From Chondrosia reniformis (Eukaryota > Porifera > Demospongiae > Chondrillida > Chondrillidae), in assembly GCA_947172415.1 (NCBI GenBank), contig OX359194.1, positions 7,793,901 to 7,857,900 of the forward strand: DNA of 64,000 bases. The letters are read 5' to 3'. The notes below the pieces were generated by a model. That model made no database searches. It was not told where the DNA came from and saw nothing but the letters and a program-made list of their open reading frames with translations. This document shows positions 36,415 through 50,655 of this stretch, piece after piece (position 1 is the stretch's first letter; every line of letters starts with the position of its first letter). The position numbers and the translations under genes were made by a program.

Positions 36415-37271
36415 AGTGCTTCCAAATTTCAAGACCTTAGGAGTCATTGATTACAGCTACAGTATTTAGCTATAGGTCTTAAAGAAATTTTATAACTTAT
36501 TTAAAAATTTGCCCTATACGTATTTACTGTACATGCATGGTGTAGGTTTAACAAATAATTTGAGTTGAAAACTTGTGGGTTGTGCCAACCCTGTAATTGA
36601 ATTAGTGTATGTCCTATGTAGAGAAAGAACCTTTCATACATGTTGTACACTGTACTTGTGTATTTGGGTAAGCCTGCGTGAGCAAGCCCCACACTATAGA
36701 GAATCAGACAAAAGAATATATGCTTACAATATAATTATATGATGTGAAGTCATGCAAAAAAGTCGCTTAATATTTTTTTTTTATGTTATACCATCCTTTG
36801 GTAGCTATTATAAATACAGAACCTGTATATTATATTTCGCATATAAATAAAATAAAGTATATACATACGTAAAAGGGAGTTAATATATATATAGATAGCC
36901 TTTGTGTAGGGTGATGGTAAGTAAATAACATATCAAAGATATAGCGTAATTATAAGCGCTTTAATTGCTTATAGATTTAATAACATTTAATTTAACTGTT
37001 GGTTAGTGTGTGATTAAGAAGCTTCAGAGAGATTCAACTGACTCTTTTGAGAAACATCATACAGACTAAGTTAACAGTTACAATTTGCTTTATAAAATTG
37101 TAACCCAGTGGTAGTACATGTATATATGAATGTACAGCTGATCGTGATGATACTGCGCATGAGTTGTAGAAAAGATAACACTTATTTTTGCAATACTGAA
37201 AGCAAAACTGAACATTAATTTGCATAACCATATATTGTATATGAATTTGTTGTGATTAAATATTAATAATG
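36415..37271. other. Convergent intergenic region between the PLP gene and SZT2
   Basis: AT-rich, with 3' UTR sequence for both genes (the PLP gene ends at 36414 and SZT2 ends at 37272). An AATAAA-rich stretch lies near 36847. No ORF or RNA gene recognised. Confidence 0.5.
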
Positions 37272-40200
37272 TTACTTTCCAGCATGTGACACCAAATTGG
37301 CCCAGATGAAACTAGAGGCAAAGTTAATGAAAGAGTGAATATGCTTCTGTTCAGCTTCAATGTGATTATGTGAAGGGTTGTCCTGGTCTGCCAGTGGTTT
37401 ACGATAAACTACAAGGACCTTCTGCTGTAGAACAAGAGTTGCATTATATACATACACGTACAAACATGTACACATACATAATACATATACATACACCTAT
37501 ACAATGCATATACATACTCCTATACGTACATAATACATATACATAATAGACATACATACGTATATATACATACGTACATCTTCTGATTCTACTTTATTCA
37601 GTTTTACAAGGATCAGCATGTCACTCCACTGAGGATTTATGACAACCTAAACATTGAGATATGCAAAATATGTACCATACGTATATTAGTGGCTATCAAT
37701 ATGAGAAAAGTATTTTTTTCAATGTGTACAATGATATGTACATTTCAATGGTACACTAACTGTATAATGTCTGTTAGAGGCTTCACAGATACTGGACCTT
37801 ATATCACCTTTGTATTTGACCTCCAATAAGCTACAACATGCATACACAAATATAAATACATATGTTTATATGTACTATAGGGGAAGCACCCTTATATGTA
37901 CTATACGTACGTACGTATATGACAGTCAATATACATACCTGTGTACTATACAAGGAATTTACTATCTTAAGGATTGAGTAAGAAACTGGTTATCGTTATA
38001 TTAATGTACATAGAAAGTAATTATAATTATACAATATGTGTACAAGTACCATATTAAGGTATAGATGCTTCTAAACATAACATGGACAGGAGGATGAGAC
38101 AACTGTAAGGTGTTATTATAAGAAACATACGTCATAAAAGATTTGAACCAATTCTTTTTCTGTTTGAAAATGGCTACTAGGTTTGTGTCATAGTGTGTAA
38201 TAGGGACGGTGTGGACCAAAGCTAAGAGAAGGTCAACTTCATCACAGGTCAAGGTGTTTAAGGGTACCTGTACAGTTGAAATAAAACACACAATGCATGC
38301 ATTAGGTATACATTAGGCAGTATATATAATTGGGCATGTATACTGAACATGCTTGGAAACTGGTAAAAAAGTAACTAAGAATTTAGCAGCTAGAATAAAA
38401 TGAATGGTAATAACATATGTTACCTGTCCATCAACTCGTTGATTGACTGTCCCATACAAAAGTTTCTTCCACAGATCTTCCCTCTGAAGATGTGTTTTTG
38501 CAGAGCTTATGACATCTTTAATGTTCTCCACAATAGTGTTATGAATACGCCGCAGGGATTGGCCAGTCTCAGAGGCCTATATATGTACAAGCATAGTACA
38601 AAATCGAGGTGATGACATGTAACTACGTATGTGTGGCTATTGTGTATAACCACTAACTGGACTGTAGCAATCCTGTGCCAGACTGCTTTCACTCTTTGTA
38701 GGATACTTTTCAATTTTGCTCTCCAAAAATATGAACAAATGAAGTTCACCCGAGTGGAGTACTAGTACACCATGTATGATAAAGGCAGAGAGGTATTCAA
38801 TATCAAATTCACACTGAAACATTTCAGGATCTATGATCCACAGAAGACAGAGCTGAGAGTCATCCGAAGAATCATTGCAAAGATCCAAAGTCTCCAACCC
38901 AAAAGAGGCTGAATGAGCAAGCATGTGCTGATAAAGGGGTTTCTTAAAATCATCTCCTAGAATCCCTACAACATCTAAATATAGAAATATACATATAGGA
39001 CATTAGTAGGATACCAACATCAGTCCTGCAATTATAATATTGTTCAAGGGAGACAAACTGAATGGAAGTAGGCAAGCTCAAAAGTAGAATTTAAAGCTAT
39101 AACTATTAGCCACCCATTATTACAATTTGTAATTGACTAATTCTAAGACTTATATTTAAATCAAGAAAAGGCCACATGAAAATGCATACAGTTAGGTTCA
39201 AAAGTAGGGCATATTTGTCACTAAAAAGGGAGTAGAGTAGTAGATGGATTGTTTGTTGAGCACCAGCAACTTAACTTCACCAAGAATATTATCTTACCAT
39301 GAAATAGTCTAGTTTGTATGTATTTAGGCGGTTGCTGAAATCGATTGTAGAAGCTATAAAGTAATGATGCAGCATTCACTCCTTTAGGTAGATTGGTTCT
39401 TTTTGTAAAGAGACTATGAAAATATCTCAAATGAAAATCATATGAGAACGAATGGACATGAATAGCATCTTTCATACGAACACATTCTTCTGAAAAAATC
39501 TTTGAACTTATTCCATGATCAGAATGAGCTCCCACTCTTGACTTTTCAAGAGAACAGAGATTGGCAGTAAAAATATTATCTTTGGCTGTTATCTCGAGGA
39601 TAAGAATGCCGCCAGGAAGGGCTCTCTGGAAAGATATCTGATGTTGAGTAAACGGAGGACTGACTCTCTGGTATGACACCATGATTGGGGTAAATCTTAA
39701 TGTGCTCTGTGTAACAAATTGTTGATATTTCTTGAGAAAGTCTTTCTCAAAATTTTCTGACACTGTCCGAGTACAAACTGATGGGTCCAATAGTAGTGTG
39801 CTGCAAATATGTATAATTCTAGAAAGGCCCTTTATATACAGCAACTTAATATTGGGCACCATTGTATCATCTTGTTTGTACCAAGTAGCGAATGCATTTT
39901 CTAGGTTTGTACTTCTCTTTGTCACTCTAGCAAGCTCAATACTAGCAGACTTAAATTGACTGCCATGTCTTGCAAAAGGGTCAGACACTGATTGGTCTAG
40001 TGGAGGAATATCTGTAGCATTAAGTAACACATCATCCAACTCCATTAAGTGGGCGACATCACTCTAATAAGAAGAGAGGTACAGATGTGAGAAGAGAGAT
40101 ATGTAAATATGTGTAAGTCTAATAAGAAGAGAGGTACAGATGTGAAAAGAGTGGTACAGTACGTAAATATGTGTAAGTCTAATAAGAAGAGAAGCGTATG

Positions 40201-43200
40201 TGTAAGGTGCTCACTGTCATCTAGGTATATACTTTAATAACTGGAATATGTAAAACTTAACATACATTACACACCAACCTGCTTATCGGTCACATTGAGA
40301 AGAGATGAGAAACGGCCAATTTGCCGATAAAAATTAGCCATTTCCTGTTAGAAAGAAGTCACAGAATTTCAAACCAATAGTTAAATAATATTACAAATAC
40401 ACCACATAATATTTTAAACTCTACAATGTATGTATAATAAGATAGGCTTTCTTACTGGAGAAAGATAAGGTAATTTGTCCTCGAGTGCTATACCATAAAA
40501 GATCCCCATTTTCTGCAGGAGAATATGTTTCATGAGATTATCACATATCTTTAGGCGATTAACCACAGCAGTGAGGCTCTTTAGAAGGGACGACCAAATC
40601 TCATCCGTCAAGTTGTAAGCAAACATTTCAATCTATTAAGGTACAGAGACAAATATTTAATTCTTATAGGACACTGTGCAACTGTATACACTGGCTAGCT
40701 ATAGATAATACAAACTACGTACGTACATAACATAATTATAAAATTGATGGGCCAAGGTGATTACATTAAAATTGGGGTAGTATATTAGTTACACTACATC
40801 AGACAAGATGAAGGATTGATTATTATTTAACCAATCTTTAGTATCAGTATATATATGTATGCACTGATCAACCTTACCTTTCTCTCCTTTGCTGAGAGTA
40901 CAAGCATTCTCTGCCGTGGGATAAAGACGGGTTTTGTTGTTGAGAGCTGCTGGAATGGTATATCAATAGTTGAACAAAACTTTTTGGAGTCTAGTGGCAT
41001 GAAGTACTGCAGAGGTCTTCTAGTTCTTTCATGCAACCATGGTTCATTGGAATGAAAGTCTGCCTGTGTAGGATTCCGAGCTTCCATCCATTGCTTTAGG
41101 CAAAATCCAAAAGAAATGATAGTGTCTTCAACGGAAGTAGGTTTTGTTACAGCGAGATACTCATTATTGGAGCATTGAAAGCTTCTGGTACAAAAATCTG
41201 GACAATGCTCTACTAGTAAACTGAGGGCTTTCTCCAGTAACTTGAGATTGTCAGAATGTGAAGGGACTGCACCTGACCAATAGTAGATGCCAGGCGTCGA
41301 AGCCTCCAAGAGGGCATGCAGAAACTTCCAAATCATGTGGCTGTAGTGAGGCTTTAGGTGGCCTTCAGTACCACTCTCCATTAACTGCTGTTTCTTCAGT
41401 AAATCAATCTTATGCCGCTTTTCCATTTCCACCTCCTTCCATGTTTTAGGAACAGAAGAAGTAAACACTTCCTCAGGACTAGGATCAGGGGTATTTGGTG
41501 AAGGTACTGGTTCTACCAGAGTATCTAAGCTAGTTTCCAAGTCCTCATCAGAGCTCAACATAGCAGGTCTATTTGGAACAAGACTCTGATTTCCAGATGG
41601 CAATTTTGGTTTTGGGACTACAGTTAATGGAGAAGGGAATAGAAAAACCTCCAAAAAGCAGGTCATCATTGCCGTCCTAAACATATTCTCAATCTTTGTC
41701 TTCAGATCATTTAAGGCAATATTTCCCTTCTCCCAGATGGTTACTTTGAATGCTATATCCAAGCAGGGGTACTTGTCCTTGAACAAACCGTAAGCCTCTT
41801 CGGCAGACCAGGACTGAGGAGAAGGGGGCACAGTTTCTGATGGGCCAAAGGGCAGCTCTCCAAACGCATCATGCAATGTTACAACAAGGAGACCCAAACC
41901 TGAACAGTTAATAGAGGAGTTACATCAGTGTTGTATTATGTATATTCGTATATTCGTACCTAACGTTGTATTATTATTCATACATTTTAAGTTTCAAAAC
42001 CTAGCTCCATTTACACATGAGCTTGTAAACAAAAAACAAATGTTGTGTACTTAATATAAATACAGTCAAAATAAATGGAAACTACCAGACTTTGTGACTA
42101 AATGAAGTTACAATACAATGAATAACAGACTGTTTGGAATTGAAATATATTGTCATACCTCGACCCTGTTGTACAGGCCTCAAATACAAAAATATTGCAT
42201 CATCAACTGATCCCTATACAGTTTAAAAATGGTAATAAGTAAAATAAAACATTTATTGCATAATATTCATGTATACTTACTGTAAAGGTGTCTGTCTCTT
42301 TGGTATAGTGTGGCTTTATGGTGATGGTACTTAGCAGCTGGAAAAAGTACACAGCCAGGGCTTGGACATAATCACCAAGTAGCTTAGGAACTAGTAGTGA
42401 GATCTTTACACTGGGTGCCTGCAGCTTAGGCTGAATGAAACGGACGTCTTGTGGTGCCAGCTTAACATTGGTACTGCGTCCAAACTGGGCACAGAGAAGT
42501 TCCAGTGCCATATCATCCAGCTTCCTCTGTAACACTCCCATTATATTTTCCAGCAGCTTGTCAGCTAATCAGAGGAAATAAAATTTATATACGTAGGTAT
42601 TACATATCGTTCTTAGAGAAACCTGTGGCATAATACAAACTTTTGAGCTGCCAATCAAAGCTAGTTATAGGGTCAGGACTAAACACCAGGTAACTACCAT
42701 TGCTACTTGCAAGGTTACCATGTCATCCACCCAGGTACATATCCGAGGTCACTGTGAGCAGGTCTTGACTATTATACCATCTACCTAGTAGGCATCAATA
42801 CACACTATATTTTCATATGTCCTTGCTTTACTTTTTATTGCTATTAGCTGTAATGATACTGCATAACACTTTACCAGGAGTAGGTACTAGTAGTTGATTT
42901 AGGGTATGTGGCTGACTCACATGGTGGACATATTCCATAAATACTGACTTTAATACTGGGTACTGTGGTATGGCTGGTCTCCACTGGAGAAGGTATGGAG
43001 ATCACACTCTAAACAAGAAATAGGACCAAGACAAATAAATACACTCCAATAATACTCTTTCAAATAGGTAGCACTGGTGGTTCAGTGGTAGAATCCTCGC
43101 CTGCCACGCGGGGGGCCCGGGTTCGATTCCCGGCCAGTGCATACTTTTTCTTTTTTTTCCTTTTTTACGTTAAACCGTAAATGACACCTACGTACCTCTT

Positions 43201-46200
43201 CCCTTCCTAGATCTGAGATAGCACTCATAGTATCAATGTTACTAAGGACAGTATCTCGACCATCTAGTGTACCTAAATCCAAGCAACAGACGTAAAATCA
43301 TAAGTAAGGAAATAGAGACGGTCTTAATTACCAGTGCCATGATGTGACTCCAGATCAGTTTCTCTTGAAAATAATTGGTCTTCTTCACACATGGACTCAT
43401 GGATCCTGTGAGTATTACATCATATCATCCAGATTAGTAACAAGTCATATGAAGCTCACAGTACAAGAGATTGCTAACACCTTAGAATGTAGATTAAAAC
43501 TGGTCTAACCTCAAATAAAATATTGTTTCTTTACCAGAAACATCTGTCTCTGAGACAACAAACAGGTCTTCTCTATTTGTGACTATGAATGGATCTAGAA
43601 CACTTCTTACAATATTCAAAGCTGTAGTTACTGAATCAAGGAAATTAGAAACAGAACGTTAGATTTAAAGTATATAGGAGGGTTGGTGAGGATCAAGTAA
43701 TGCTCAATTTGAGACTAGGTTTAAGTTGGTGTTTTCTACAATCTTACATTTCATTCTCCAATATGGAGTAAAGTGTCTACGTGACACACAATCACATTCA
43801 TATCTGCTAACCACCATTTCAGAGTCAACTATTATGATGCAAGGAGAGGATAGATGAGCATGTAGCAGGCACTCATCACAGTCTAAGGTACGGACCTTGG
43901 TCAACCCAGCCTTTTGCACCAGATTCTGGGATTAACAAGGAGTGACACTTATGCGTTTCAAGCATGTCTTTTAGCAAGTACCACTATGAAAAATATTCAA
44001 TAATATGTAATTAAGTGGAAGATGTACAGTATAGTGTACATATATACACATAATAAGAACAAAAGTGTAATCATAATAGTGTTAGTTCTAAAATGAAGTA
44101 TGTCCATGACTGGAGAGCTGGTATGAACTCCCTGGAAACTGCTAAATCTACTATTAGACAGCACCATCTTCTAACATAATGACAACTATAGACATTTTAA
44201 GTTTTATGGAAATAAAACTAGGTAATTGAAAGCCAATTTGATAACCTACTAAGATGGCTCTTACGTATTAAGGTGCTCTAAAAGTCGAAAGATGATCCTT
44301 TCAAAAGATAAGTTCGACACAGTTGGAAGAAATCCTTATTCTATTAACCTATCAGTTATAGAGCCTGTGTGACGTGTCACCTCTCTAGGATGGTCACTTC
44401 AAAGGAGCCACAAACATTCACACAATACTACTTTTCTGTACTTTTAACAACTGGTCACAAGGAAAAAGTAGGTCCCATAGGTGAACAGATTATAGTCAAA
44501 GTTTCAATATGGTATTACATCACAGTCACATATAAAAACGATGGTATAGTGTACCTGATTGACTCGGCAGTTAGTCTTTTCCACTTCTTGAATAATCTCT
44601 GAACAAACTCTTTTGTCCCACTCCAATTGCTTATCTGTCCATGAATAACAACTCCTTAAAGCAATAAAATGTGCAGCCTTGGTAACACAAGTCTTATGCA
44701 AGGCAATATGTATAATAAGTAAATTCTAGTAGACTGACAATTTCAAATTTCAAATAGGGTCCCACTAGGAATTAAATACAGTACTGTACATGAAACATAT
44801 TGTTAAAGTTAAGTGTTGCTAATAATTGCAATTAATAAGAAAAGTATGTTTGAAAGAGAGAGAGAGCCATTTCCTGTAGAGAGAGGAACACAAACCTTCT
44901 GTGAAAGTAAAGTTGTACATACTGTCGCACTCCTTCATTTAGCACACGTAAAATAAGCCAGAAGTTAGACATTGACTCAGTCAGTGAAACCTCATTCAAT
45001 TGTATAGGATTGAGATTCACAGAAGAGGATGCGGTAGATTGGGACTTCCTTAAGCTTCTACTGATAGAACTGCTAGGAACAGACAACTTTTCAAAGGAAT
45101 CTCCACATGATTGAGCTCTCCTGAGTACAGATAATTGAAATGCAATTATTGATATCTATAGATCACCAAAAATGTACTACAACAAAGCCTGGGCACAAAC
45201 CTGTGGATGTAACTTCTCTTCCTTTCCAGAGCTGATGAAGGTACAGGAGATATGATGCTAACATCTGTAGGTTTATCATCTTTCTTTTGTGGAGATAACA
45301 TGAAGTAGTCACCAATGGTCTTCAAACTATATCCATAGGCGGTGAGTGCTTTCAATTCCTAATATATACGTACATAGTACAGTATATCTCCTTTATTGAG
45401 ACAAAATTTCAAAGTGGCTATAGCTAATCAACATGCTAGAACAATGTTTACTACGTATTAGTCATAATCTAGACTGTAGATAAAAGTATATCAGACATGT
45501 CTCAAATAATTTGTGAGCTTACTTCAAGGAAGTATTCCAGGCATCTGTTGACACCAAATACAAAGTTTATGGCAATCGGCTCTGTGAAGCAGTTTTCAGT
45601 ATGTGCTGAATCAGGTATATGTGCTATCACAGAGCTGAGCAATTCTGAATCAGGCTCTTGGTGGAGAAAGCACATTGACAGACTTTCATCTTTAAGAAGC
45701 CATTCGATCTATGAAGAAATAAACTACAAATTTCATGCAATGAGACAAAAAAGCAATGGTTATATAGTAAAGTAAGGTACTGTTACACTGTAATAATCAC
45801 AAGATTAGCTAGGTAACAGTAGAAGTGTCCCATTGAAACACCAACACCCCCATCTACCCACACATGAAATCATTGGCAATATGCATTATGAACCATATTA
45901 AATAACACTACTTTGAAGCTATCAGCTGCTGCTCAATGTACATATGTACGCACGTATGTTCTCTTATGAAGAGACTGCCTAATTACCTGATGGCTCATAC
46001 TGAGCATTGCAAATCTCTGTTTAGGTGGAAGTTGCTCCAGATCAAATGTTTCCAGGTGTGAATTACTGAATGAGCTGAATGAGAAAGTACAAGAATGGGT
46101 ATTATAGTGTTATGAAGCAAGGATTTGATCTACAGAGAATGTTCATCACATTAATCAAGATTTTATGCCCTACATTTGTATATTTAATTGGTTAACTTTT

Positions 46201-48895
46201 ATCAGCTATAGTACAACAGCTACTACAAAATTCCTCCTCCAATTTAAGAGAACTTCACAGACTGTACATGAATGGCGGCAGTTAGATACTTCATCTGCTG
46301 TAAGTGAAACTATACACATTTGTGCATGCACATAGATCAGTATACTGTTAATATATAGGTATGCTGTGATACAGTAATATATAGCAAGATGCCCCAGTTG
46401 TCTGGTGTTGCAATAGCTAACCATTCAGGTGCTTCCTGTCTCCCATGCAGCGTAGGAGGACAGAGGAAGTTGAGGTGCAGGGATACCTTTAATTCTTTAT
46501 CTTCTGCTTGAATTCCTTGCATAAGTGATGCTGTAGGACAGTACAATTTAAAAAAATTCAGAACTAAATACAATACTGAAGAATGTAAATTATGTATTTT
46601 CAACCGTTACAGTAACAAATATGTTAGTTTCAAAAACAATATACGTATATACACACACACATGTATACACATGAGAAAGCACAAGAATGCACATACACAT
46701 GTATACGTACGTACAAGTACATGAATATTACAGTAGAGCTGATAATATTGGCGGAAATTTATTTTGGTGAATTGGCGATTTCCACATGAATCTCCAAATT
46801 ATGATCCACCAATATTATTGCATCATAGTGACGTAATGTGGGTAACCACTAAAATTAAAACTGCCTCTATCTAAATCTGTCCAAAATAGCCAAATATTCT
46901 TCCCGCCAATAACACTTTTATAGTAAAGAAGATATACGTAAGTAGTGCTGCATGCTCTCACTAACCTAAACAGGTTGGAAATGGTTGACTGAGGTTAACA
47001 CATACAGGATCTACTTGGCCCTCAATCGTCACACTGTAACTGAAGTACATAAAGAGAGGAGGATCATTTGAATCCACTAAGCCAGTAGTAATCCCTGTTA
47101 AGTCATCTAAGAGTGCATCAATGGCTAAAGATGCTTCAGATGTGTTCTCTGAATCTTGTCCTATTTGTTCTCCAAGGGTACTGCTTTCACTCTCTTGGGA
47201 AGATAAAGGAGGATGGTCTGAAGGAAGCAGACTATCTGTAGAGAAGGAGAGCTCTTGACTGGGTAGTAGAGAGTTAGCTTCTCCAGTAGATGGGTTATGA
47301 AAATAAAATCCAGGACATAGGGGCACATGATTGAGGCAATATTTGGTTATAATTCTGCCAATTTCATTGTGCAAGTTCTTTGACCATTTAACACACATTC
47401 CAAGTTCACCAAGACCTTCTTTATCTTGCCTTGTAACTTCTTGCTGAAGCATCAAACTTTTCTCGCAAGCCTTGCTATGGCAACACACATTTTTCAAGTA
47501 TTCATTGTAGTTGATTTTTAGAGTCAGTACTTGGCAGAGATCTAGTGCCTTCTGGATGTCTAACTGACTGACATTTGTACCTTGAACTAGGCAGTAGTAG
47601 CTTGCATTGATGTAAGAATTAATGTAATAATGATAAATTGTGGATACTAATGATTGAAGATAATGGTCTGCCTCATGTTCACTATCATCCAAAATAAGAG
47701 CTTTCTTATCATTCATCATGGATGACTCTAATGCATTGTCAATTAAAACATCTTTACCTCTCTTATGTTGCCGTATCTCTGTTGGATATGGCTTAAGGAT
47801 GAAGCTTGGCTTACATTGGAGGACAATGACTGGAATTTGTGTTTTGCCATTGACAGTAGGCCAATCTGATACAGGTAGCAAAACTGCATATAAATCTTCA
47901 TCTTTTTCACACCTCCACCAAGTGTGCCACTGTTTAGGAAAGATCTCAAAATAATCTTTCATTTGCTGTAAAGTGGATTCCATCAAACGTTCTTCCAAAG
48001 ACTCTCCAAAGTGTGTAAATGCATAGTACTGAAAATGATGGTTAAGAGACCTTCTGAAGTGTTCCAGTAGATGATTGTTAGCTATTGAAACAGTTGAAAC
48101 ATTTCCTATAAAGACAAGTACATAACAAATGTGTTACCATGGTCACATAACAGATCATAAATCTATGTATACATTCCATCAGTGACATCATTGATTGAAA
48201 ATTGTACCTACTGGTTATATTTAGCACTAATTTAAATGTTCCAAATTCCTAACTCTAAACATGTAACTGGGAATATCCTGTTGATAAGGTAGCTAAGAGG
48301 AGTATGTAGATCAGCTTCTAATGATAACAAGTGCACATCAAGAGAGTATCAAGACAAAAATCCTACTTATTTAGAAGGTAATTGAAATATAGGTATGTGT
48401 ATGGCCAAATTCTAATTGAGTGGTGCTTACATAATCATAAAGACCTTTAGGAGTAAGTTATATATGAGTAATATATATGTATAACAGTATATATTCAATA
48501 TTAATATTATAGCACAACTGCATGGTTCATGAAGCTAAAGTACACACCTGTTGGTAACTGTACTAGTTATATAAACTCCATATACGCTTTATCCATACAT
48601 ACATACATAGGTACATGGAAGTGTACATATTTTAATAGTGTAAGAATATAAAACTGGTGCCTTAATCTTACCATCAAGTGTGAAGGCTGGAAAGGGCATT
48701 CCAATTAGTCTGACATAAGGAAGTAGAGAGGAAACACTCAGGTGGATGGATGCCTGATACAGGTTGGGTAGTATTGTGGCAATCCTATCAGCCGGATTCT
48801 GTGGCTTACATCTAGCTTGGCAACAGTACAGCAGCTGGTAAAAGGCAACCATTGTTGAGAGCATAGATGCATCCTCCACAATGAGCTACAATGTA
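37272..48895 (-). CDS. SZT2: KICSTOR complex subunit SZT2, C-terminal two-thirds
   Basis: SZT2 is the large scaffold of KICSTOR, which tethers GATOR1 to lysosomes to restrain mTORC1 when amino acids are low. Some 20-plus exons on the minus strand run from about 48895 to a stop at 37272-37274. Segments resembling vertebrate SZT2: DPPLFMYFSYSVTIEG with FPTCLG at about 47060-46965; DKELKVSLHLNFLCPPTL at about 46500; IEWLLKDESLSMCFLHQ and INFVFGVNRCLEYFLEE at 45710-45525; PGGILILEITAKDNIFTANL at about 39600; and a C-terminal exon with EAEQKHIHSFINFASSFI. Long exons lie at 47998-46965, 41897-40870 and 40045-39280. The first recognisable exon (48895-48670; STMVAFYQLLYCCQARC) begins at a splice acceptor, so coding sequence upstream is expected. 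The first 900 or so residues of the family were not found. Confidence 0.85.
40063..40193. repeat. Tandem repeat of about 60 bp in an SZT2 intron
   Basis: TCTAATAAGAAGAGAGGTAC is seen at about 40063 and 40118 and, as a partial third copy, at about 40178. The intervening ATGTAAATATGTGTAAG is also repeated. Confidence 0.8.
43071..43141 (+). tRNA. trnG-GCC: tRNA-Gly (anticodon GCC)
   Basis: A complete cloverleaf. The acceptor stem is GCACTGG ... CCAGTGC with discriminator A. The D-arm region is GGTTCAGTGGTAGAA (A box), the anticodon loop is CTGCCAC with GCC at 43103-43105, and the T arm GGGTTCGATTCCC is the B box. The gene lies within an SZT2 intron on the opposite strand, so it is transcribed by Pol III antisense to that gene. 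A T-rich tract (CTTTTTCTTTTTTTT) just downstream is a good Pol III terminator. Confidence 0.97.
43145..43167 (+). terminator. Pol III terminator after tRNA-Gly
   Basis: Runs of five, eight and six T residues start five bases after the tRNA 3' end, which is the usual Pol III stop signal. On the opposite strand they are an A-rich intron tract of SZT2. Confidence 0.8.
46747..46910. mobile_element. MITE-like element in an SZT2 intron
   Basis: The ends ATTGGCGGAAATTT and (reverse complement) ATTGGCGGGAAGAAT form imperfect terminal inverted repeats. The left part (GCGGAAATTTATTTTGGTG) matches, in reverse complement, the right end of the element at 58799-59004, so both belong to one family. No coding capacity. 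Confidence 0.6.
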
Positions 48896-50482
48896 CACAA
48901 AACAATGGCATGACAATAGTGACAATTGCTGCAGCTGGTCACTGAAATACAATGTAAGGCTTACCAACTGGTTCATTAAACATATTATTATGTGCAATTA
49001 TTTTATACGTATTTTAGCAATAGCATACAACTACGTATACGTATATATGAATGTACTAAACTATACACAGCAGCTGGTCAATAGGATTTCCAATTAGGTG
49101 ACCCATAAACGTATGACGTTTTAAAAATACCACAATATGTACTGTACATACATGTATATGCAGTTTGTTACAGCCTAGAGGATTCAAATATTTCAAAAGG
49201 GTATTCATACACATGCTATACATAATACTTCTTAGGAGTTGAAATCATGAAACAATTCGCTGATAACAATCTATCTTGGAAAGTACATGTGAACATAAAT
49301 ACGTACCTTAGCAACCTGAATGAATTCACACATGCAAGATTAAATCAGTGAATTGAAAATGTATATACGTATGTGTGTACATTCCATTAGATACAAGGAA
49401 TTCAAACAAAAGGAAGAATTTCTTCCTGTTCATGAAGTTACCTGAGAATGCACATAAATTACATTAGAAATCATACATCACATCATATTTTCTAACCACA
49501 ATTTATCAAACATAGCTAACGTACAGACCAGCCTTAAAGTAGGGGTTATCATCCCCTGCAATGACAAATTGAATGATAAACCAACAGTTTCAATTTACCT
49601 AGATACCAGGCTGATATGAGGAAGTAGCAACTGCAGTTTTCAAGGATAGCACACACTACTACAGAAAGTGCTTAGTTAATGCATAATATACTATAAGCAT
49701 CAATGTATAGCCAGTAATATTAAATTACACCACCAATGACTGAAACAACTAAACATTTGCCCAAAGTTAACTAACTCTATAGGTATCTATTGGCCCTTAG
49801 GTAATTAAATTCCTAAGTATACAGATGGACATGCATCCATACATGTGTTAAGTAAAGCCTCACTAATACCAGCACAGACAATTGACAGAATAGTCAATCT
49901 AACAGATGTGTGCATAATCACATAGAGTACATATTAATGTGCATACTGTACGTATGTATATATATATATTTGCCTTATATAATACTGCAGATGTACGTAG
50001 CTCCTTAGAATTATAATAACAAAATGATTATTAGCTGTGTTAAATGGCGGGTGTTTCTGAATTTTAAGGTAAACTGCAGCTAAAATGTAGGTACGTATAC
50101 GTACATGTCTCAACATAAAGGTCATGCTTGATACAAGTGTGGATTCATGGCACTGATACACTAAGGTAGCAGGTTAGTTCAATATTTTGATTTCTTTCTT
50201 TGGTCAGACAATGACAACTCTGGTGGTATTGAAATTTTATTTTTCACCTCTGTATACCCACATAGCAAGGAGTTTTAGTTGGGTGATAACAAATTCCATA
50301 AACACAATCAGTTACTTAGGTAGTATCCTAGGATCTCAACACTATGCAGTACTATTTTTAGCACAGCCCTACAGATAAATTAGTGGTTAGCAGTTATAAT
50401 TCCATTCAATAGCAATAGCGCTCAAGAAAGTAGAGGTTCTCTTCTAATAATCCTGAAATTCAGAACTAAAAAAACTACAATT
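48896..50482. other. Region between the 5'-most SZT2 exon and the first FN3 gene
   Basis: 1.6 kb of AT-rich DNA. Two tiny exon-like islands can be read on the minus strand, at about 49620-49595 and 49577-49549 (the latter GDDNPYFKAGL between AG and GTACGT). They are too short to accept. The missing N-terminal third of SZT2 does not fit here. The homology shared with the second FN3 gene starts at about 50384. Confidence 0.45.
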
Positions 50483-50603
50483 ATGGTTATCAGATTAGAA
50501 ATTTTAATCTGGCTTTCTATATGTGAGTTCTAATTCCAGTACTGTTACAGTAGCTACAGTATCAAAATGTATCTAATACAAAGAACTATTATTCATATCA
50601 TTT

Positions 50604-50655
<52 letters not shown>

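Noticed and set aside
43082-43282. Minus-strand ORF containing CTGRESNPGPPRGRRG
   Set aside because: It reads through the reverse complement of the tRNA-Gly. This peptide is a familiar artefact of tRNA antisense translation.
48896-50161. Possible SZT2 micro-exons (e.g. GDDNPYFKAGL at about 49577-49549, minus strand)
   Set aside because: Splice-site-bounded but too short, and they could not be chained in phase to the first accepted exon.
50187-50378. Plus-strand ORF MISFFGQTMTTLVVLKFYF as possible signal peptide of the FN3 gene
   Set aside because: The exon at 50483 gives a proper signal peptide with matching phase and is conserved in the second copy. This ORF is not.
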